DNA of 36,949 nt from Planctomyces sp. SH-PL62 (GTDB taxonomy: Bacteria > Planctomycetota > Planctomycetia > Planctomycetales > Planctomycetaceae), in contig CAMDEA010000081.1 of NCBI GenBank assembly GCA_945893045.1, forward strand, positions 1 through 36,949, read 5' to 3'. This document shows, piece by piece, positions 22,736 to 31,215 of the stretch (position 1 is the first letter of the stretch; every line of letters starts with the position of its first letter). A model generated the notes under the pieces. That model saw only the letters and a program-made list of their open reading frames with translations. It ran no database searches and was not told the origin of the DNA. The position numbers and the translations under genes were made by a program.

Positions 22736-24640
22736 GTGTCGACGCAATTGCAAGAACCAGAGAAGGCCACGTTTGTTGAAACCGCGCTGAAGCTCAGCGG
22801 CAAGAGCGATGACGAAGCCAAGCGCACGGGAGCGCTGGATCGCGCCGATGAGCAAGTCGAGGCGATGTTCGCCAAGAAGTATCAAACGGCCGGCAGTCCC
22901 GTGCATCAGGCGGTCTGGGATGACCACTTCCCTGTCGAACTCTTTGTCGCACCGGAACCGCAGACTCCTCTGGAATGTCAGAAAGTGATGGACGCCTCGC
23001 TCGAAGTCGTGCGGCGTCACGTCCGCGAGAAGACGCTGCTCACAGAACAACGCAAGATCAGCGACACGGCGCTGCGTGAATTGGGAGATGCCGGCTACTG
23101 GGGCTTGCTGGTCGATCGCGAGTACGGCGGCACTGCCGCACCATTCATGTCGTTCGCGAGATTCCTGCGGCAGATGGCGACCGTCGATCCCACCGTCGCA
23201 GGCTTGGCCTCGGTGCATGGCTGCATCGGCGCGGTTGATCCGGTTCGCGCGTTCGGTTCGCCGTCGCAGAAAGCGAACTTCTTGCCGAAGTTGGCCAGTG
23301 GAAATCGTCTGTCGGCATTCGCGCTGACGGAGCCGTGTGCCGGCTCCGACCTGACCGCGCTCAAGACGGAAGCGAAGCTCGAAGGAGATCATTACGTCGT
23401 CAACGGCGAGAAGCTGTTCATCACCAACGCCATCGCCGGACGAACCATCGGTCTCGTCTGCCTGATCAACAAGAAGCCGGCCGTCTTGATCGCCGACCTG
23501 CCCGATCAAGAGAACGCCGAGTTCCAAACCAAACGTTACGGGCTGTACGCGCTCAAGCACTCGTACAACAACGGCCTGGTCTTCAAGAACTTCAAAGTCC
23601 CGAAGGACAACTTGCTCGACGCCGGCCGCGGTGACGGGTTGACCATCGCCTATCACGGCTTGAATCGCGGTCGAGTCGCGCTCTGCGCAAACGCCGCCGG
23701 CACGATCCGCGCCATGCTGGCGAACATGCTGCCGTGGGCACGCTTCCGTAAGACGTACGGCGCGATGATCGAAACGCGCGAGTTGGTTCGCCGCCGCTGC
23801 GGACGGATGGCCGCGCTGATCGTCGGTTGCGACGCTCTCGTCGATTGGTGCGGCTGGCAATTGGACGAAGGCTATCGCGGCGAGATGGAGTGCATCATCG
23901 CGAAAATCTTCGGCAGTGAATCTCAGAAGGAAGCGGCCATCGAGTTGTTCATGAAGACGCACGGCGGCCGAGCGTTCCTGCACGGCCACTTGTTCGGCGA
24001 CAACGTCCACGAGTTCCTTGCTCCGTGTATCTACGAGGGCGAAGGCGAAATGCTCGGCATGGCGTTCCTCAAGTCGCTCATCAAAGAGCACGGCACGAAA
24101 TACTACGAGCCGATTGGCAAAGCCCTCGCCGCCGCTGGCATTCGGAAGCCGAACCCCATGAACCCGGCGCATGCCTGGGCCTTGCGCGGTGCCGTCGGTC
24201 CCTACATGAAGTGGTGGTTCGGAGCACATCTCAGTAGCCCGGCACGCGCGACGATTCCCTCCGGCGGTCCGAGCAACTTGCGCGAGCACGCCGAATGGGC
24301 GACCATTCAATTGCAGAACTCGCGGTTGGCCGTGGATGGGCTGATGCAGAAATTCAAGCTGGGCCTCGCCGACCGGCAGTGCTCGATGGCGGAACTGTCC
24401 GCACGCATCCAAGATCAAGTCGTGATGCTGGTGACCGCCTTGTGGGCGTCGCGCCGCAAAGACGAGTTGATCCACACCGCCGCCGATGTGCTCTGCCAAG
24501 ACCTGCGCCGCAAGCTGACCGGCGCGCGTCCAAGCAGCGCGTACTTCAAGACCGTCACAAAGCTCGGCGAGGCGATCGCTGCCGGAGGCTTCCAAGCCAT
24601 CGCCGGCATCGACGAGAACGAGATTCTGATGCCGTATTAA
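22736..24640 (+). CDS. Long acyl-CoA dehydrogenase (VLCAD-like size)
   Basis: A 634-residue flavoprotein that alpha,beta-dehydrogenates acyl-CoA. Family motifs are SAFALTEPCAGSD (FAD/substrate binding), GEKLFITNA, and the catalytic-base region CIYEGEGEMLG, whose Glu sits in YEG as in other members. About 200 residues follow the core, giving a length like very-long-chain dehydrogenases rather than the ~380 residue short- and medium-chain forms. It starts at GTG 22736, with AAAGGAG about 6 bases upstream; the open frame before it runs to the repeat and is not family-like. It diverges from the ketoacyl synthase. A role in catabolism or remodelling of unusual long chains is possible. Confidence 0.88.
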   Translation: MSTQLQEPEKATFVETALKLSGKSDDEAKRTGALDRADEQVEAMFAKKYQTAGSPVHQAVWDDHFPVELFVAPEPQTPLECQKVMDASLEVVRRHVREKTLLTEQRKISDTALRELGDAGYWGLLVDREYGGTAAPFMSFARFLRQMATVDPTVAGLASVHGCIGAVDPVRAFGSPSQKANFLPKLASGNRLSAFALTEPCAGSDLTALKTEAKLEGDHYVVNGEKLFITNAIAGRTIGLVCLINKKPAVLIADLPDQENAEFQTKRYGLYALKHSYNNGLVFKNFKVPKDNLLDAGRGDGLTIAYHGLNRGRVALCANAAGTIRAMLANMLPWARFRKTYGAMIETRELVRRRCGRMAALIVGCDALVDWCGWQLDEGYRGEMECIIAKIFGSESQKEAAIELFMKTHGGRAFLHGHLFGDNVHEFLAPCIYEGEGEMLGMAFLKSLIKEHGTKYYEPIGKALAAAGIRKPNPMNPAHAWALRGAVGPYMKWWFGAHLSSPARATIPSGGPSNLREHAEWATIQLQNSRLAVDGLMQKFKLGLADRQCSMAELSARIQDQVVMLVTALWASRRKDELIHTAADVLCQDLRRKLTGARPSSAYFKTVTKLGEAIAAGGFQAIAGIDENEILMPY

Positions 24641-24692
24641 GGAGGCCACGCTAGACTGGCCCTCGTTGCCAATCCATTTGTGGAGTCCCGAC

Positions 24693-25349
24693 ATGGTTGC
24701 GCCAGCCTCTCCACCCGAAACGATTGCCGATCTGTGGGATCGTTTGGGGAATGTCCCACTCAACCGCATCCGCCTGTTTCCACCGCCGGGTACCGCCACA
24801 GTGCAAGACGTTGAGCGGCTGTGTAATCGCGAGCCGAAATGTTTGTGTGAACTCGTCGATGGCGTGCTGGTGGAGAAAGCGATGGGACACGAAGAGGCGC
24901 GGTTGGCGTTTTGGCTCTGCATCCACCTCGGCAAGTATCTCGAAGAGAATGACATTGGGATCGGTGTTGGACCGGATGGTCCTCATCGAGTGCTTCCCGA
25001 CCAAGTTCGTTTTCCCGACGTTGCGTTCATTGCCTACGACCAGATTCCGTCGAGCGCAGTCTCACGCACTGCCGTGCCCGCCTGGGTGCCGACCTTGGCG
25101 GTTGAAGTGCTCAGTGAGAGCAATACCAAGGCCGAGATGGCTCGCAAGCTGCGGGACTATTTCGATGCGGGAGTCAAGCTGGTGTGGTACGTCGATCCGC
25201 CGTCGCGGAGCGTGAAGGTTTATCGCTCGCCGGAGTCTTTCGTCACGAAAGGCGAACAGGACGAGCTTGATGGCGAGGACGTGCTCCCCGGCTTCCGAGT
25301 CTCAATCGGTGAGTGGTTCAACCGGGCATTGCGCGTGCGGCCAAGCTAA
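24693..25349 (+). CDS. Uma2-family protein (DUF820, PD-(D/E)XK nuclease fold)
   Basis: A 218-residue protein of a family very abundant in cyanobacteria and planctomycetes. ELVDGVLVEKAMGHEEARL near residues 55-75 is the conserved family opening. VRFPDVAFI supplies the first acid of the nuclease fold, and LAVEVLSESNTKAEMARKLR and YFDAGVKLVWYVDPPSRSV contain the following Glu/Lys region. Nuclease activity is inferred from the fold and rarely shown. The ATG at 24693 is preferred; an upstream TTG (24666) lacks support. It follows the acyl-CoA dehydrogenase by 52 bases, but a functional link is not expected. Confidence 0.88.
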   Translation: MVAPASPPETIADLWDRLGNVPLNRIRLFPPPGTATVQDVERLCNREPKCLCELVDGVLVEKAMGHEEARLAFWLCIHLGKYLEENDIGIGVGPDGPHRVLPDQVRFPDVAFIAYDQIPSSAVSRTAVPAWVPTLAVEVLSESNTKAEMARKLRDYFDAGVKLVWYVDPPSRSVKVYRSPESFVTKGEQDELDGEDVLPGFRVSIGEWFNRALRVRPS

Positions 25350-25367
25350 TTGGGGCAGCGAAAGTCG

Positions 25368-27056
25368 CTACTGAAACCGATTCGCGACAACCGCTCGCAC
25401 GTCTTGCCCGCGTCGTTGAGCTAACAGCTCCGCCGCGAATGGCGTCAATTGGGCGACGTCTGCTTGTCGCAGCGCTTTCGCGACGAGCGGCACGTGTGAG
25501 CGTGACACGCTGAAGCGTCGCACGCCGAGTGCCAGCAGCACGCCGGTCAGCGACGCATCGCCCGCGAGTTCTCCGCACAGCGTCACGGGTTTGCCAGCGG
25601 CATCGGCGGCGGTGACGACCTGGTGCAGCAATCGGAGCACCGCGGGTTGCAGGGCATCGTGATAACGCTCGCACAACTCATCGTCGCGGTCGGCGGCCAG
25701 CAGATATTGCGTCAGGTCGTTCAGGCCGATCGAGACCGCATCCACATACTCGATGAGTTCGTCGATCATCATGGCGGCGGCGGGGACTTCGATCATCGCG
25801 GCCAGCTTGAACGGCAACGACTCTCCGGGAGCGAGATCGCAGGCATCGACCAGCTTGCCGCGGATCGCTTGCAGTGTGTCGAGCGTGTCGATCATCGGGA
25901 TCAGAACTGTCACCGGCCGTTGCTGAGCGACACGGGCGATGGCTCGGACTTGCGGACGCAAGATGTCTTCGCGGTCCAGCAACAACCGCACGCCGCGAAT
26001 GCCCAGGCTCGGATTCTTGTTGACCGGAATGTCGGCATACGCGGGACATTTCTCCGCACCGAAGTCCGCCAGCCGGATGTGGAGTTCGCCCGTGCCGACG
26101 CTGCCGGCCACCGATTGATAGGCGGCGAAGCTGTCTTCCTCATTGAGCCACGTCGGCCGGTCCATGTAGAGGAACTCGGTGCGGAACAGTCCGACGCCGG
26201 CCAGCGAAAACTGTCCGACCGCGCGCGACTCCAGCGGATCGCTGATGTTGAGCAGCAACTTGACCGGCACACCGTCGGCCGTCGTGGCCGGAGCCGGCTC
26301 GGTCAACGCCGCGGTCTTGGCGATGTGCTGCCGCAGTTCGTTCTCCAACCGGCGTTCCGAGTCGCGCGGATTGACGAGCACGCGGCCGGTCGTCGCATCG
26401 AGCAGCACGGTCGCTCCGTTGGTGATTAGCGACACGGCATCGGCGATTCCCGTCACGAACGGCACGCCGAACCCGCGTGCCAGAATCGCCGTGTGCGATT
26501 TCATCGAGCACGATTCCGTGACGACACCGGCGATCCCTTGGTGAGCCAGTCGCACGAACTCGGACGGCATCAAACTGGGGGCGACGACGATTTGTGACGA
26601 GTGCGCCTCGCGGTCGTTCTCATTCGAGAGGCACAGAATCACGCGCCGGCCGATATCGAGGATGTCAGCGGCCTTGTCCTGAATGAACGGCTGCGGGCTG
26701 GCTTTGAAGGTGTCCTGCAACTCGGCCACGACCGTCGCCACCGCCGCTTCGGACGAAGCACCGTGATCGCGGATGCGCGACAGGACTCGCTGACGAAAGT
26801 CCGTGTTCGACAGCATCAAAGCATGTGCGCCGAAGATATCCGCATCATCGCCACGTCCCTGATGCTTGAGCTGCCGCGAGACTCGTTCGAGTTGCGAGAT
26901 CGCGCGCATGGCCGCCAGATCGAAGCGGCCAAGCTCACGCTCGGCCGAGCCACTGGCCTTGACCGCCAGCGCGGCTGACAACCATTCCCCAACATCCAGC
27001 ACGTAGGCCGTACCGTGTGCGACACCAGGACTAATGGACTTCCCGTGAAGAAGCAT
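25368..27056 (-). CDS. ptsP: Phosphoenolpyruvate-protein phosphotransferase (PTS enzyme I)
   Basis: A 562-residue enzyme I that autophosphorylates from PEP and passes phosphate to HPr. The N-terminal SISPGVAHGTAYVL is typical. The active His lies in SCSMKSHTAILARGFGVPFV. The PEP-binding barrel shows LFRTEFLYMDRP, GIRGVRLLLDR, AAMIEVPAA, SIGLNDLTQY and the catalytic Cys in TLCGELAGD. All key residues are present and the length is normal. The ATG at 27056 is preceded closely by GGGGAGG. No HPr or sugar permease gene is nearby, so it may act in a regulatory (PTS-Ntr-like) relay, although the N-terminal GAF domain of PtsP proper is absent. It converges on the Uma2 gene. Confidence 0.93.
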   Translation of the reverse strand: MLLHGKSISPGVAHGTAYVLDVGEWLSAALAVKASGSAERELGRFDLAAMRAISQLERVSRQLKHQGRGDDADIFGAHALMLSNTDFRQRVLSRIRDHGASSEAAVATVVAELQDTFKASPQPFIQDKAADILDIGRRVILCLSNENDREAHSSQIVVAPSLMPSEFVRLAHQGIAGVVTESCSMKSHTAILARGFGVPFVTGIADAVSLITNGATVLLDATTGRVLVNPRDSERRLENELRQHIAKTAALTEPAPATTADGVPVKLLLNISDPLESRAVGQFSLAGVGLFRTEFLYMDRPTWLNEEDSFAAYQSVAGSVGTGELHIRLADFGAEKCPAYADIPVNKNPSLGIRGVRLLLDREDILRPQVRAIARVAQQRPVTVLIPMIDTLDTLQAIRGKLVDACDLAPGESLPFKLAAMIEVPAAAMMIDELIEYVDAVSIGLNDLTQYLLAADRDDELCERYHDALQPAVLRLLHQVVTAADAAGKPVTLCGELAGDASLTGVLLALGVRRFSVSRSHVPLVAKALRQADVAQLTPFAAELLAQRRGQDVRAVVANRFQ

Positions 27057-27446
27057 GGCCTCCCCTTTGCCGATTGCCTCTCCTTGCGTGCCGATGCCAG
27101 AGAGTGATTGGGTTCTTGGAGCGGCCGATGGCCGCAACCAAACATCTGAATCGTCGTTTGCAACTTGCCTTTATCCCGAAGGGATTGAGTCACATAGCCC
27201 AGGGTTGCCGCGCTTCGCGGCTACCCTGGGTTCGAGTCACGGCGACATCAACTACCCCGAAGGGGTTGCATCATTGCCGAGCAACAGACGCAACCCCGTT
27301 GGGGTAGAACTGATTGTCACATTCGTCACTGATTGTCACATTCGTCACCCAGGGTAGCCGCGAAGCGCGGCAACCCTGGGCTATGAGACGCAACTCTTTC
27401 GGAGTACAGGTATCGCGCGTTCGGCCACTTCGTCTTTGATACGCCG
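27057..27446. other. Intergenic region largely occupied by a large palindromic repeat
   Basis: 390 bases upstream of enzyme I and downstream of the Gly/Asn-rich protein gene. Apart from some 100 bases next to the enzyme I start, most of it is the repeat at 27165-27410. A small ORF through it (LNRRLQLAFIPKG...) is a translation of the repeat, recurrent in planctomycetes, and is not treated as a gene. Confidence 0.6.
27165..27410. repeat. Planctomycete-type palindromic repeat with perfect 39-bp inverted arms
   Basis: The 39-base arms at 27193-27231 and 27347-27385 (core GCCCAGGGTTGCCGCG) are exact inverted complements. Each contains its own small palindrome (CCGCGCTTCGCGG). Between them are CCCCGAAGGGG and CCCCGTTGGGG words and a tandem 19-base repeat (27311-27329 and 27330-27348, TGATTGTCACATTCGTCAC). 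Repeats of this composition are, to my knowledge, common and often mistaken for coding sequence in planctomycete genomes. Confidence 0.88.
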
Positions 27447-28364
27447 TCAGTCCCGCTTCACGACCGCGCCAGGACTCGCAGTCTCCGTGGCTTGGTTCTC
27501 CGCTTTCGCCACGGTTGCTTCCTGCTCTTTCGCGCGAGCGACCGCAGTCATGTGAATGGCCTGTGCTCGAGCCAGCGTCTCTTTGGAGAAGTAGCGAGTC
27601 GCCGGATGGCCGATGTGCTGAATGGATTTTTCGCCGAGTTTCTTCCAGCTCATTTTATTAGCGACATGCCACGCGACGGCCTGACCGGCTTGCGGGTCGT
27701 GTTCGCCGCTGGCGACGATTTTCAACGTCTCGGCAAGTACGGGATCGTCACTGAATTCCTCGACTTTGCCGAGGCGATACGTCATGCGCGGCGAGGGATC
27801 GGGTTTGCCGTGCTCCAGGCAAACCGACCGATAGGCGACGCGCACGATCCGGTCCGTGGGGACGGAAAAGAATCCATTGCCATTGCCGTTTCCAAAACCG
27901 TTGCCATTGCGGGGACCGCCGCCTCCCGGATTGCCACCCGGCGCACCGTTGCTTCCGTTTCCCTGACCGATGCCGCCCCCTTGAATCTGCGAACCGCCGC
28001 CCGCTTGACCGGTCAGATTCGCCAGCCCGTTGAGACCATTCCCGTTGTTCTGCTGCTGGGCCGGAGCTTGTTTCAGCACTTGCTTGCCGATGAACGCCGG
28101 CGGGAAATCGACATTCAGAGGTTTCGCCCCTTTGTTTTCGATCAGGATGTTGCCACCCAGCGCGTCTTGCGGGATCAGTTTGACGTCGAGAATTCCCTGC
28201 TCGATCCCGGCGAACACATCCACGTGTTCCAGCGATTCATCCGCCTTGACCGCCGCGATGACCGGCTTGTGTTCTTTCGATGAGTCGGCCGAGAGGGCCG
28301 GCAGCACCAAACTCGTGACGAACGTGCCCACCACTGCCAAGAGATGCCAACGAGTCACCATCAT
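27447..28364 (-). CDS. Secreted protein with Gly/Asn-rich central linker
   Basis: A 305-residue protein of unrecognised family. A signal peptide (WHLLAVVGTFVTSLVLPALSA) directs export. A small N-terminal domain (about 26-100) contains the phrase DVKLIPQDALGGNILIENKG. A glycine/asparagine-rich linker follows (about 110-165, repeats of GNGFGNG). The C-terminal domain has a possible Cys (RSVCLEHGKPDPSPRMTYRL) and ends in an Ala/Glu-rich helical tail. The ATG at 28364 has AAGGA 5 bases upstream. The low-complexity linker separating two domains suggests a flexible surface or periplasmic protein, but no activity can be proposed. Confidence 0.68.
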   Translation of the reverse strand: MMVTRWHLLAVVGTFVTSLVLPALSADSSKEHKPVIAAVKADESLEHVDVFAGIEQGILDVKLIPQDALGGNILIENKGAKPLNVDFPPAFIGKQVLKQAPAQQQNNGNGLNGLANLTGQAGGGSQIQGGGIGQGNGSNGAPGGNPGGGGPRNGNGFGNGNGNGFFSVPTDRIVRVAYRSVCLEHGKPDPSPRMTYRLGKVEEFSDDPVLAETLKIVASGEHDPQAGQAVAWHVANKMSWKKLGEKSIQHIGHPATRYFSKETLARAQAIHMTAVARAKEQEATVAKAENQATETASPGAVVKRD

Positions 28365-28666
28365 GAGATTCCTTTTTCAAAAGACTGGCCCGACTTGAGA
28401 AGGGGAAAGGCGAGGGGATCTTAAAGCGACGGGGACGTCACACGCAAAAGAATAAGGTCAATTCCCGCCGAAGCCGAACACCCCATCAGCCGGAACGCGT
28501 TAGCTGAGATTATTCATGGCCTACTCATTGGGGAGAGCAGCGTGCTGCGATGTAACCCGAAGCGTCAGCGAGGGAGTGGTGCTGACTCCCTCGCTGACGC
28601 TTCGGGTTACATCGCGGCCATGAATAATCTGAGCTAGCGTCCGGTTCCGGCTGCGAAAACCGGACG
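28365..28666. other. Intergenic region containing the family F palindrome
   Basis: About 300 bases between the Gly/Asn-rich protein gene (start at 28364) and the end of the RND transporter gene. The first ~115 bases probably hold the former's promoter, and the rest is the palindrome at 28484-28686. No ORF is supported. Confidence 0.55.
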
Positions 28667-28686
28667 CTAGTGCGTTCCGGCTGATG
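28484..28686. repeat. Palindromic element, family F copy 1 (about 200 bp)
   Basis: The outer arms CATCAGCCGGAACGC (28484-28498) and complement (28672-28686) enclose GAGATTATTCATGGCC with its complement, then the main hairpin GCGATGTAACCCGAAGCGTC...GACGCTTCGGGTTACATCGC, and a side hairpin CTAGCGTCCGGTT/AACCGGACGCTAG. A second copy at 32618 is in the same orientation. The end of the RND transporter gene, including its TAG stop, lies within the element. Confidence 0.88.
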
Positions 28687-31096
28687 AGTCGGATGTTGAT
28701 GACTGTTGCTCCTTCCGCCCATCCCACCAGCCGATCAGCAGCGGCAGGAACACGAGGTTGCCGATCAACCCGCCAAACATCGCCAGGCTGACGAGCAATC
28801 CGAAGTAGACCAGTGGAATGAAATGCGAGAGTGCCAAGACGCTGAAGCCGGCCATCAGGGCCAGATTCGTGTAGACCAAAGCTCGGCCGACGTGCCGGTG
28901 AGTCTCGTGCAACGCTTGATAGACGCGCATGCCGCTCGCCCGCGCGCGGAGATAGCCGTCGATGTAGATGATGCTGGAATCGACCGTCAGCCCCATCGAC
29001 ACGCACGCGATCATCGCGGTTGCGATGTTGATCGGCAGGCCCAGCCAGCCCATCGCGCCGATCACCAGGATATTGGGAAACACGTTGGGGATCAGCGACA
29101 TCAAGCCAAACGGCAGCTTCCGAAACGCAATCCACATCATGCTCGTAATCCCCACGGCGGAGAGCAGGAAGCTGGTCCATTGGTCTCCCATCAGGCTGTC
29201 GATCAGGAAGGCCAGCAGCACGAACAGGCCGGTGGCTTTCGGCGGCTGATGCACTTCGCCCGGAGCGTGAGTTGCCGTGGCCGAATGGACGTCGTCCAAC
29301 TGCTCGGTGGCGAGCCGTTCGACCTCTTGAATCAACTTGAGCTTGGATTCCGAGGGCTGACGTTCATAGGCTCGCAGCATCAGCCGCATCCTGTGTTGAG
29401 TCGGGCTGTAGAGACTGCTGACAAACTCCGGCTGAAACGCGCCGAGTATCTCCAGTCGCTCTTCCAATGAAGCGTTTCTGAGAAACGGAAAGGTGAGAGT
29501 CGGCAATCGTTCGGGGACTAACTCCAAGCCGTCGGTAATGGCAATTACTTTCGAGAGACGACCGGCACGCTGCTCGTCACTCGTGCTGCCGAAGTCGTGC
29601 CGCAACCGTTCGGCGAAGGCTTTCACGCGATCGAGATATTCCGCATCGAGTTGCTCCGGTGCCGGGAAGTTGACCTCCCAAGAACCGGCTCCGCCGAGAC
29701 GCGATTCCACGAAATCCAACGACCGCACGATGGGACTGCCCGCTCGGAAGTTTTTGCTGAAGTCGGTTTCGACGTGCAATCGCAGGAAACCCAGCCCGGC
29801 GAACGTCACGACGATCAGCGAGACGGCCGTGACTTGTTTCGGATGATGTTCGACCCACAACGTGATGCGTCCCAGAACTCCGCCGATGTAGCGATCCGTG
29901 GCGGACGGAGGCGGCTCGGCGGGCAGCCGGCCGAAGAGCAGGCAACCGGGCAACAGAACCGTGACGGCCACCAGCACCACCAACGTGCCGATCGCCATCA
30001 TCAGGCCGAAGCTGGCGACCGGATTGATGTGACTGGTCACGAGCACTCCGAAGCCGAACGCCGTTGTCGCGATTGACCAAAACACCGGCTTGGCCAGTTG
30101 CAGAATCGAATGCCCCAGAGCCTCTTCCGGCGAATGCGTCCGATGCTGCTCGCGAAAGAACAACAGCACGTGCATCGACGTCGCCACGCCGATGATCGTG
30201 ATCAGCGAATTGAGCATCGAGCTGACCATGCTCAGCCGCAGGCCGCTGACCACCAACAGGGCCTCGGTCCAGACGATGCTGACCAGCACCACCAACACCG
30301 TCAGCACCACCCAGCGCAGCCAGAGCAGAGCCAACATGAACGCGACACCAATCAGAGGCAGCCAATTGACCAGGTTCAGCAGCGCGATGAACGCCAACCG
30401 AGGGATCAGCTTCCACTGAATCACTTCCAGCAGCAGCACCAGCACGAAGGCCAACAGAGCCAGTGAGACCAGGAACAACTTGCGACCGTCTTCCTCGACG
30501 TAGCGAAACATGTCGTGAATCTGAGCCGGCTCGCCCACCACCATCGCCGGCGGATCGTGAGCATCCGCCAGTTCACGGATCAGAGCGATCGTCTCGCCGC
30601 GTGAGATGGGCGATTCCTTTTCGCTGAGCAATCGCAGTCCGATGGCGGTGGTCCGCTCGTCGCTCCCCAGCAACAAGCCGTTGACCATCTTTCGAATCAG
30701 CTCACGCCCGTAAGGGAACTTCAAAGCGTGAGCCAGATGCTGCGTGCTCTTGGACGAAACGCCGGGAACCTGACTGAGTTTCTCCGCGAAATCGGTGATT
30801 CGTTCGCGAGCGGCGTCCGTCAGCGTGTTGCCGTTCGGCTGAAACAACTCCGCGTCGGAGTACGCGACGATCAGGAATTCGTCGCCGCCGAACGCTTGCC
30901 GGCTGAGCCGGAAGTCTCGGAGATGCGGATTGTCGGTCGCGTACAGCGATTCAATCGACTGTTCGAACGACAGCCGGCGCGAAATCGGCCACGCGGCGGC
31001 GGTCGCCAGCAGCGACAGAATCAGCAGCGTTCCGCGCCAGCGAATCAACGCATCGACAATCCGTGTCAGCCACAGGGGATGAGCATCTTGCAACAT
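28667..31096 (-). CDS. RND-superfamily (MMPL/HAE3-type) transporter
   Basis: An 809-residue inner-membrane transporter with the duplicated 1+5 TM layout of RND proteins: TM1 near residue 20, a periplasmic loop (FEQSIESLYATDNPHL), five TMs (about 225-420), then TM7, a second loop and five TMs to the C-terminus. Conserved phrases include FLVSLALLAFVLVLLLE, GVATSMHVLLFF, and GLTVDSSIIYIDGYLRA at TM10, whose Asp is the usual proton-relay site. Relatives in this subgroup move lipids or hopanoids (HpnN), but the substrate is not identifiable. The ATG at 31096 opens the typical N-terminus; the longer frame upstream is antisense to the permease gene. The last seven codons and the stop are repeat DNA. 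Confidence 0.87.
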   Translation of the reverse strand: MLQDAHPLWLTRIVDALIRWRGTLLILSLLATAAAWPISRRLSFEQSIESLYATDNPHLRDFRLSRQAFGGDEFLIVAYSDAELFQPNGNTLTDAARERITDFAEKLSQVPGVSSKSTQHLAHALKFPYGRELIRKMVNGLLLGSDERTTAIGLRLLSEKESPISRGETIALIRELADAHDPPAMVVGEPAQIHDMFRYVEEDGRKLFLVSLALLAFVLVLLLEVIQWKLIPRLAFIALLNLVNWLPLIGVAFMLALLWLRWVVLTVLVVLVSIVWTEALLVVSGLRLSMVSSMLNSLITIIGVATSMHVLLFFREQHRTHSPEEALGHSILQLAKPVFWSIATTAFGFGVLVTSHINPVASFGLMMAIGTLVVLVAVTVLLPGCLLFGRLPAEPPPSATDRYIGGVLGRITLWVEHHPKQVTAVSLIVVTFAGLGFLRLHVETDFSKNFRAGSPIVRSLDFVESRLGGAGSWEVNFPAPEQLDAEYLDRVKAFAERLRHDFGSTSDEQRAGRLSKVIAITDGLELVPERLPTLTFPFLRNASLEERLEILGAFQPEFVSSLYSPTQHRMRLMLRAYERQPSESKLKLIQEVERLATEQLDDVHSATATHAPGEVHQPPKATGLFVLLAFLIDSLMGDQWTSFLLSAVGITSMMWIAFRKLPFGLMSLIPNVFPNILVIGAMGWLGLPINIATAMIACVSMGLTVDSSIIYIDGYLRARASGMRVYQALHETHRHVGRALVYTNLALMAGFSVLALSHFIPLVYFGLLVSLAMFGGLIGNLVFLPLLIGWWDGRKEQQSSTSDSSAGTH

Positions 31097-31146
31097 GCGC
31101 GGAGAATAGCGGAGCCAGCCGAACCGATGCGAGGATCGAACGAAAG

Positions 31147-31215
31147 CCGTACCGCGACCGTCAGGAAGCGGCCACGCACGACGACACGGCCCGCTCCCTA
31201 ACGGTCGCGGTACGG
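31147..31215. repeat. Palindromic element at the permease/transporter boundary
   Basis: CCGTACCGCGACCGT (31147-31161) and its exact complement (31201-31215) enclose an imperfect inner pair (AGGAAGCGGCC with GGCCCGCTCCCT). The right arm encodes the last residues (PYRDR) of the APC permease and overlaps its stop. Nearly the whole gap to the RND gene is this element. Confidence 0.8.

Noticed and set aside
22565..24955. 796-codon minus-strand open frame
   Set aside because: It is antisense to the acyl-CoA dehydrogenase and crosses into the Uma2 gene and the family B repeat. Its composition is that of a shadow frame, rich in Arg, Gln and His.
27074..27307. 77-codon frame with LNRRLQLAFIPKG
   Set aside because: It is a translation of the palindromic repeat at 27165-27410. 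Similar peptides recur in planctomycete annotations as artefacts.
27311..27348. Possible start of a CRISPR-like array (two 19-base tandem units)
   Set aside because: There are only two directly adjacent units with no spacers, inside a palindromic repeat.
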